Below are positions 59,295-64,000 of a stretch of 64,000 nt of DNA, piece after piece. The stretch comes from Pseudomonadota bacterium. GTDB lineage: Bacteria > Desulfobacterota > Desulfobulbia > Desulfobulbales > Desulfocapsaceae. Positions within the stretch are counted from its first letter, which is position 1. Each line of letters opens with the position of its first letter. The notes below the pieces were generated by a model that made no database searches, was not told the DNA's origin, and saw only the letters and a list, made by a program, of their open reading frames with translations. The stretch lies in assembly GCA_023412495.1 (NCBI GenBank), contig JAEYNP010000039.1, positions 124,001 through 188,000 of the forward strand. The letters are read 5' to 3'. Position numbers and translations under genes: made by a program.

Positions 59295-60413
59295 ATGAAA
59301 CCATACTTCATGAAATTCGTCGCCCAGTTGTTGATACCCTTGCTTGTGCTGCTGAACACCTCCCCCTGGGTTGTCGCCGCGGACAATGCACCCCTGTCGG
59401 ATACCAAGATAACACATCAGCCGCTGGACTCGGTGCCTGCCGGGATAGCCTTCCCGGTATCCGCCACAGTCAAGGATTCCGCAGGAATCGAGGTGGTGCG
59501 TGCGTACTTCAAATCGACGGTCGGCACAATCTACTATTATATCCCCATGGCCCCGGGCAAAGATAATACCTACAGTGGCAGATTGCCGGCGCCGGCAATC
59601 GATGCCGGGGAAATCGAGTACCTGGTCCTGGTCAAAAACAAGAACAATGTCGTCGTCAAGTCACAGCACTACCAGACCAAGGTGGTGGAAGGCAAGCGCA
59701 AGACGGAGGCCCAGCAGGAGAATATCAAGGTCTTCAGTGAGTCCCCTTACGCTTCGAAGCATATCATCGGTTTTACCGACGGCTATGAATTTCAGGTGGC
59801 CGAGCCCACCGAAAAGTACGGCGTGGTGGCAGGCCTCTACAACCCCGAGGAAGTGAGCTGGATCGCCACCGATGCGGTTGCCGGGGGTACGACGGCGGAG
59901 CCTCCCTCCGACACCTCAATCAATCCCTGGCTGATCGGCGGCGCGGCAGTCGCCGGCATTGCCGTAGTCGCCCTGGCCCTGGGTGGGGGCGGCGGGGGTG
60001 GGGGAGATTCGGAGGAACCGCCGGCCGAAGAACCTCCGGACGAGGAACCGCCGACCGAGGAACCGCCAGCTGCAGATAATGCCAGAGGTACCTGGCGGTT
60101 GACCAGCTACCAGAACACCTCCGCGTGCACCTCCGGTGTCGGGGGGACCCAGACAGTGACCTGCTCCGGCGGGAATATTCAATCAGTGAGCCCGTCCTCT
60201 GTGCCGGTCTCCGTTCCCGACACCACAAGCACAAGCGATACCTGCATCAACGGCACAACTCCGGGGCTGTCCGACATTTTTTTTGCAGGTAATGCTTGTG
60301 ACGCTGTCGAAGCTTGCAACGATAGCAGCATCACTCAAAAGCCCTGCGGAGCCACCAGCATCACCATCGTGCGGGACAACGGCAACCACAGACAAACCTG
60401 GACGAAACAGTAG
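59295..60413 (+). CDS. Secreted protein with glycine hinge and acidic PEEPP repeat
   Basis: A 372-residue protein. Signal peptide MKFVAQLLIPLLVLLNTSPWVVA; a beta-rich first domain (FPVSATVKDSAGIEVVRAYF, YYYIPMAPGKDNTYSGRLPAP) that resembles Ig-like modules; one membrane-like segment LIGGAAVAGIAVVALALGG running into an eight-glycine block; three EEPP units; and a cysteine-containing tail (TWRLTSYQNTSACTSG, NACDAVEACND). GGGGATATTCCA precedes the ATG. The layout suggests a two-domain envelope protein with a flexible linker. No family recognised. Confidence 0.72.
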   Translation: MKPYFMKFVAQLLIPLLVLLNTSPWVVAADNAPLSDTKITHQPLDSVPAGIAFPVSATVKDSAGIEVVRAYFKSTVGTIYYYIPMAPGKDNTYSGRLPAPAIDAGEIEYLVLVKNKNNVVVKSQHYQTKVVEGKRKTEAQQENIKVFSESPYASKHIIGFTDGYEFQVAEPTEKYGVVAGLYNPEEVSWIATDAVAGGTTAEPPSDTSINPWLIGGAAVAGIAVVALALGGGGGGGGDSEEPPAEEPPDEEPPTEEPPAADNARGTWRLTSYQNTSACTSGVGGTQTVTCSGGNIQSVSPSSVPVSVPDTTSTSDTCINGTTPGLSDIFFAGNACDAVEACNDSSITQKPCGATSITIVRDNGNHRQTWTKQ

Positions 60414-60733
60414 CAGTTCCCAGTTCAGAATCGACGGGCGGTTCCCGCCCGTCTCATAAAAACTCGGAGTCGATAAAAAAAATCGACCATGCCTCTTTCA
60501 AGCGGCACTGATCGCGCCTTCATCTCGCTTGCAACAAGAAGGATCGGTCCGGATAGAACTCAATGCCCCTCGATCCCCCACCCTGACAAGATTTACCCCA
60601 AACCTTTTAATCCATTTGAAAACAATGGAATTTACTGCTAAAGTCTGATGGGAGGCGTAGCTTTGCGCAGCAAGACCCCCCCGAGCGTACGGACAAAACC
60701 GACAATGAAGAATCAGCAACTCCGGAGGCTGTT
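60414..60733. other. Intergenic region before the UPF0173 gene
   Basis: After the hairpin at 60433-60453 and a short GTCGAT..ATCGAC palindrome near 60470-60485, I see no gene or repeat in the rest of this 320-base spacer, apart from the ribosome binding site GGAGGCTGTT at about 60724. Confidence 0.5.
60433..60453 (+). terminator. Perfect GC hairpin after the secreted protein gene
   Basis: GACGGGCGG and CCGCCCGTC form a 9-bp stem with a TTC loop, 20 bases after the stop codon. No long T-run follows, so efficiency is uncertain. Confidence 0.5.
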
Positions 60734-61414
60734 ATGAAACTCAGATATTTTTCCCATTCTTCATTCCAGATCACCACCAACACCGGCCATACCATTCTGA
60801 TCGATCCGTTCCTTGACGACAATCCGACCTCGCCGGTGAAATCAGCCGATATCGCAGCGGATTTCATCGTCCTGACCCATGCCCACGGCGACCACGTCGG
60901 CGATGCCTTCAAGATCGCCAAGCGGACCGATCCACTCTTCATCTGTGTCAACGAGCTTGCCAATTACTGCATCGGCAAAGGCTTCCGCGCCCACAACATG
61001 CACATCGGCGGGGGCCACGGCTTCGACTTCGGCCGGCTGAAATTCACCATCGCCCACCATGGCTCGATGACCCCGGACAACACCTACGGCGGTGAACCGG
61101 CGGGGGTCATCCTGACCATCGAGGGCAAATCGATCTACCACACCGGCGACACCGGGCTCTTCTATGACATGAAACTGATCGGCGAAATGACCCCGATCGA
61201 TTATATGCTGCTGCCGATCGGCGACAATTTCACCATGGGCATCGACGACGCGGTCAAGGCCGTCCAGCTCGCCGCACCCCGGGTGGCCATCCCCATGCAT
61301 TACAACACCTTCCCGGTCATCGCCGCCGATCCTGAGGTGTTCCGGCAAAAGGTGGAAGCCCTCGGCAAGAAGGCGCTGGTACTCGACTTCGGCCAGGAAA
61401 TCGTCCTCGACTGA
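60734..61414 (+). CDS. UPF0173 family metal-dependent hydrolase
   Basis: A 226-residue MBL-fold protein close to the UPF0173 standard. LRYFSHSSFQITTNTGHTIL, LIDPFLDDNP, LTHAHGDHVGDAF and HTGDTGLFYDMKL carry the metal and fold motifs; IPMHYNTFPVI closes the site. Its reaction is unknown, but the family acts on small molecules in the cytoplasm. GGAGGCTGTT precedes the ATG. Confidence 0.92.
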   Translation: MKLRYFSHSSFQITTNTGHTILIDPFLDDNPTSPVKSADIAADFIVLTHAHGDHVGDAFKIAKRTDPLFICVNELANYCIGKGFRAHNMHIGGGHGFDFGRLKFTIAHHGSMTPDNTYGGEPAGVILTIEGKSIYHTGDTGLFYDMKLIGEMTPIDYMLLPIGDNFTMGIDDAVKAVQLAAPRVAIPMHYNTFPVIAADPEVFRQKVEALGKKALVLDFGQEIVLD

Positions 61415-61489
61415 GGGGGATCGAAAGAGAACAGACCCGACAGGGATTGATATGTTCGACGAACAACCGCAGAGAGGAAAAAGCATCTT

Positions 61490-62425
61490 TTGAAAACACA
61501 GGTCGATGTCGTGCCCCCCGGGGCGACGAGCCCTGATCTGCCTCTGGGAGCGTCCCTTTTCACTGCTTTTCTGTGCATACTGTTCGGCGCCAATGCCGTG
61601 GCCGTCAAGATCAGCCTGACCGGGCTGGGCGTCTTCACCACCGCCGGCCTGCGCTTCGGCACCGCCGCCGTCGTCCTCTGCCTGTATGCGATTTTCACGG
61701 GCAAGCCCCTGGCGATCAAACGGGGTCTGTTCGGTCATATGGCCGTTCTCGCGGTGATATTCTTCAGCCAACTTTCCCTGTTCTATTTCGGCCAGGCCAA
61801 GACCACCGCCTCCCACGGCACCCTGATCAGCAATATCCTCCCCTTCATGGTGATGCTGCTCGCCCACGTGTTCATTCCCGGGGAGACCATCCGCCGGCAC
61901 AGGGTCCTGGGGCTCGTCGTCGGCTTTGCCGGGGTGGCGGCGCTCTTCCTCGACAACCTGGCCATGACCGACCAGGCCCTGCAGGGCGACCTGCTGATCC
62001 TTGCCGGCGTCATGATCTGGAGCGGTCATGTGATCTACATAAAAAAGATCATCGGCAATTTCCACCCGCTCCAGATCACCCTCTACCCTATGGCCTTGGC
62101 GGCGCCCATCTTTCTCATCAGCGGCTTTCTCTTTGACGGCGAAATGATCGGAAAGCTCGATTCCACCGTCGTCCAGTCGATGCTCTATCAGATTTTCGTC
62201 ACGGCCTCGTTCGGCTTTGTGGCATGGAATACCCTGATCAGCAGATTCGGGGCCGCGTCCCTCCATGCCTTCGTCTTTATCATGCCGATTTCAGGAGTAC
62301 TTTTGGGTGTAGTAATGCTCAAGGAACCATTGACCGTCAACCTCATCAGCGCCATAGTACTGGTAGTGACAGGACTTATTCTTGTAAATCGGCCCACCCC
62401 CCTCAAAGGGGATAAGTACTTTTAG
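61490..62425 (+). CDS. EamA/DMT family transporter, C-terminus run into repeat R2
   Basis: A 311-residue ten-helix transporter from a TTG at 61490 (AGAGGAAAAAG upstream). FLCILFGANAVAVKISLTGLG and LQGDLLILAGVMIWSGHVIYI are the start of each half; FIMPISGVLLGVVMLKEPLT and ISAIVLVVTGLILVNRPTP end the fold. The last codons and the TAG lie inside the R2 element (62418-62599), so the element supplies the stop codon. Substrate unknown. Confidence 0.87.
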   Translation: MKTQVDVVPPGATSPDLPLGASLFTAFLCILFGANAVAVKISLTGLGVFTTAGLRFGTAAVVLCLYAIFTGKPLAIKRGLFGHMAVLAVIFFSQLSLFYFGQAKTTASHGTLISNILPFMVMLLAHVFIPGETIRRHRVLGLVVGFAGVAALFLDNLAMTDQALQGDLLILAGVMIWSGHVIYIKKIIGNFHPLQITLYPMALAAPIFLISGFLFDGEMIGKLDSTVVQSMLYQIFVTASFGFVAWNTLISRFGAASLHAFVFIMPISGVLLGVVMLKEPLTVNLISAIVLVVTGLILVNRPTPLKGDKYF

Positions 62426-62599
62426 TACCTTAGAAATTCATTTCTTGTTTTTTGAAACGAATTTCGTGAAGGTACTTATACCCCTCAAGGGGGTACTGAA
62501 AAGAGTCCCCTCTGCTGTGGGAGGGGATCACGACCCTTGGGTTGCGGGCGTCAGCCTGCATTAGAAAGATTATTTTCTAATCTGTAAGGTACTAAAAGT
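62418..62599 (+). mobile_element. Best copy of the MITE-like family R2, 182 bp
   Basis: ACTTTTAGTACCTTA at 62418-62432 and TAAGGTACTAAAAGT at 62585-62599 form perfect 15-bp terminal inverted repeats. Between them are the CCCCTCAAGGGGG hairpin, the CCCCTCTGCTGTGGGAGGGG hairpin and the GCGGGCGTCAGCCTGC hairpin. No transposase. Relatives at 26688, 41421, 41657, 17349 and 63430. Confidence 0.85.
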
Positions 62600-62662
62600 T
62601 GGAGTGTCCATCAGCGCGGAGAACTACAAGCCAGCAACATTTTTTACCCCGGAGGAAGTGCC

Positions 62663-63106
62663 ATGAAGAAAGCTCTTATCGTCTATCATAGTCGCACAGG
62701 AAAAACCGAAGCCATGGCCGATTTTATCGCCGAAGGTCTTCGTCTGGCCGGCTTGGAGGTGGTTATGAAAAAAATCTCCGAAATCGGCAACGAACTGGAT
62801 CTGGTCGGTTTCGATGCCTACGTCTTCGGCTGTCCGACGTATCACAAGGATATGACGGAGGGCATGAAGCAATTCCTGTTCAAGGCGGAACTGGCAAACC
62901 TTACCGGCAAAGTCGGCGGCGCTTTCGGGTCCCATACCCACAGCGGAGAAAGCCCCGCGATTATTTACGATACCATGATGTACGTCTTCAAGATGGACAT
63001 GACCACACTGGGGCCGCTGGCTCTGCTCGAGACGAAAATCCCCGAGAGGGAAGGACGCAAGGCCTGCCAGGATTACGGCCGGGCGATCGGTGAGCGCCTG
63101 CGCTGA
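62663..63106 (+). CDS. Flavodoxin family protein
   Basis: A 147-residue FMN-binding protein. KALIVYHSRTGKTEAMADFI has the phosphate-binding loop, DAYVFGCPTYHKDMTEGMKQ holds the flavin-flanking residues, and VGGAFGSHTHSGESPA is the third loop. It is close to short flavodoxin/NADPH-dependent reductase families. CGGAGGAAGTGCC precedes the ATG. It is convergent with the dodecin gene. Confidence 0.88.
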   Translation: MKKALIVYHSRTGKTEAMADFIAEGLRLAGLEVVMKKISEIGNELDLVGFDAYVFGCPTYHKDMTEGMKQFLFKAELANLTGKVGGAFGSHTHSGESPAIIYDTMMYVFKMDMTTLGPLALLETKIPEREGRKACQDYGRAIGERLR

Positions 63107-63200
63107 GCTTCGGGGTCGGCGGAAGGGGAAAGCGTAAAGGGCTTGAGGCACGGGGTCTTTCCATACCTCAAGCTGGTCCGGCTCAAATCCCGGCAGCGGG

Positions 63201-63416
63201 TCACTCGGAGACGACCTTGAAGGACAGTTTCACCCGCGCCCGGAAGACCACCGGACGATCGTTCTCCATCTTCATATCCAGGGTGACCACCTCGGCGATG
63301 CGCAGGTCGCGAAGGCTCATTCCGGCGGATTTAACGGCGTTTTGGGTGGCTTCTTCCCAGGATACGGGGCTCGATCCGACCAGCTCGATAATTTTGTAAA
63401 CACTCTCAGTCGCCAT
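63201..63416 (-). CDS. Dodecin
   Basis: A 71-residue dodecin, which forms a 12-mer binding flavin between Trp residues. TESVYKIIELVGSSPVSWEE, AVKSAGMSLRDLRIAEVV and VVFRARVKLSFKVVSE follow the family; the Trp in SWEEA is the flavin-stacking one. It likely buffers free flavin and is next to the flavodoxin-family gene. Ribosome binding site AAGGAGAATGCC precedes the ATG. Confidence 0.92.
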   Translation of the reverse strand: MATESVYKIIELVGSSPVSWEEATQNAVKSAGMSLRDLRIAEVVTLDMKMENDRPVVFRARVKLSFKVVSE

Positions 63417-63429
63417 GGCATTCTCCTTG

Positions 63430-63485
63430 GTTAAGGTTCAAGGTGCTTACCCCTCAAGAGGAACTGAATTAAGTACCCGAAGGTG
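63430..63485 (+). repeat. Partial relic of repeat family R2
   Basis: TTAAGGTTCAAGGTGCTTAC, then CCCCTCAAGAGGAACTGAA and AAGTACCCGAAGGTG recall R2 blocks, in the same orientation as 62418-62599. Confidence 0.5.
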
Positions 63486-64000
63486 TAAAAATAGTCCCTT
63501 GATGAGAGGTTGGTGGAACGTGCTGAAGATGTACTCTTACCACCAGTGATGCAACGCTAGGAAAACCCTGCAGGGGCCGTTGAGATATTGTACAGCCTGA
63601 CTCAACCAAAATGGAAGAAAAAATGATCGAACCCTTGCATATATAAGCATTCTCAGAGGGAAAGATAACAGCCGTTTCAGTAGACGATTTTTTGTCGTCA
63701 ACATTTATTTTCTTGCAAAAATTTGGGAACTGCATATATTGACGCCAATCAGTCAGAAACACTCTCTTCCAGATTCTCCTCGCCAACCCGGTTTGCATCA
63801 AACCAAGCGTCGATCCTGCTGTAGAAGTTCAAGCTGTTTACTGAAAACGGAGAAGCAGTACGATGCTTGCGGTCCGGTCTGACATTTTTCCCCGACCCGA
63901 TACGCCTGCTCTTTACATTCGTTCGGAATAAACCCTCTACAAAACCATCGTTTTTACCTTGGGCAACCACCGGACAGGACCATTAGAAAATACGCGGAGC
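63486..64000. other. Low-GC terminal region without recognised gene
   Basis: The last 515 bases are distinctly poorer in GC than the gene-dense part. A minus-strand frame of 73 codons (63749-63970, GTG start) ends inside but has no ribosome binding site or recognisable family. A gene might enter from beyond the edge, but I cannot support one here. Confidence 0.45.

Noticed and set aside
63749..63970. 73-codon minus-strand frame at the right edge
   Set aside because: Starts with GTG right after a stop, lacks a ribosome binding site, and matches no family; too weak to call.
1..64000. tRNA, rRNA and CRISPR arrays
   Set aside because: No T-loop/acceptor pairs, rRNA-conserved text or regularly spaced direct repeats were found; repeats present are dispersed palindromes.

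Overview
This is a high-GC bacterial window of 64 kb with no rRNA, tRNA or CRISPR that I can see. Gene content (split two-subunit glycine dehydrogenase, split E1 pyruvate dehydrogenase, PolX with a PHP domain, YibE/F, UPF0173 hydrolase, dodecin, many small intergenic palindromes) suggests a Desulfobacterota / former Deltaproteobacteria genome, perhaps Desulfuromonadales-like. That assignment is inference from gene style, not from a marker gene.

Layout. 1-7.1 kb: a sensor histidine kinase cut by the window edge, a nitroreductase-like protein, an OsmC protein, a six-hairpin-like protein and a tandem PRC-barrel protein. 7.1-9.0 kb: an island with a frameshifted vanadium haloperoxidase gene and an AT-rich stretch, bounded by a decayed copy of the ligA 3' end and by ligA itself. 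9.0-16.4 kb: ligA-polX repair pair, a DMT exporter, a GNAT enzyme and a methyltransferase. 16.7-25.3 kb: glycine/lipoate block: a GcvR-like ACT protein, a DksA-zinc-finger/BON protein, and the minus-strand run Lrp/AsnC-gcvT-gcvH-gcvPA-gcvPB-lipB-lipA behind a near-perfect sigma-70 promoter. 25.5-33 kb: a bactofilin-ATPase fusion, a VanZ-like/sulfatase-like/repeat-protein operon, YibE/F, and an alkaline phosphatase with a likely Pho box. 33.4-39.7 kb: a J-domain protein, then a lower-GC cassette with a B12 radical-SAM enzyme carrying a PqqD-like C-terminus and a 76-residue candidate precursor peptide, then an epimerase and a GtrA-like protein. 39.9-48.8 kb: mixed envelope and metabolic genes, including a creD remnant. 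48.9-56.5 kb: pdhA-pdhB-pdhC-lpdA followed by a ketopantoate-reductase-like gene, a UspA protein and a kinase-like protein. 57-64 kb: polyprenol-kinase-like, PfkB kinase, a secreted glycine-hinge protein, a UPF0173 hydrolase, a second DMT exporter, flavodoxin and dodecin.

How parts work together. GcvT/H/PA/PB oxidise glycine on lipoyl-GcvH, LipB and LipA supply the lipoyl group, and the same cofactor is needed by PdhC; Lrp/AsnC and the GcvR-like protein are plausible regulators. PolX and LigA form a gap-filling and sealing pair. Flavodoxin and dodecin are adjacent flavin binders.

The window carries several intergenic repeat families: a palindrome built on GGGGCGAACCTTGTGTTCGCCC, a MITE-like family with one intact 182-bp copy (perfect 15-bp terminal inverted repeats), and a 145-bp element with CTAG flanks. 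Relics of the second family flank the radical-SAM cassette as direct repeats. The best candidates for something new are that cassette (a putative RiPP system), the bactofilin-ATPase fusion with a changed Walker B motif, the VanZ/sulfatase/repeat operon, and the UspA plus kinase-like pair.
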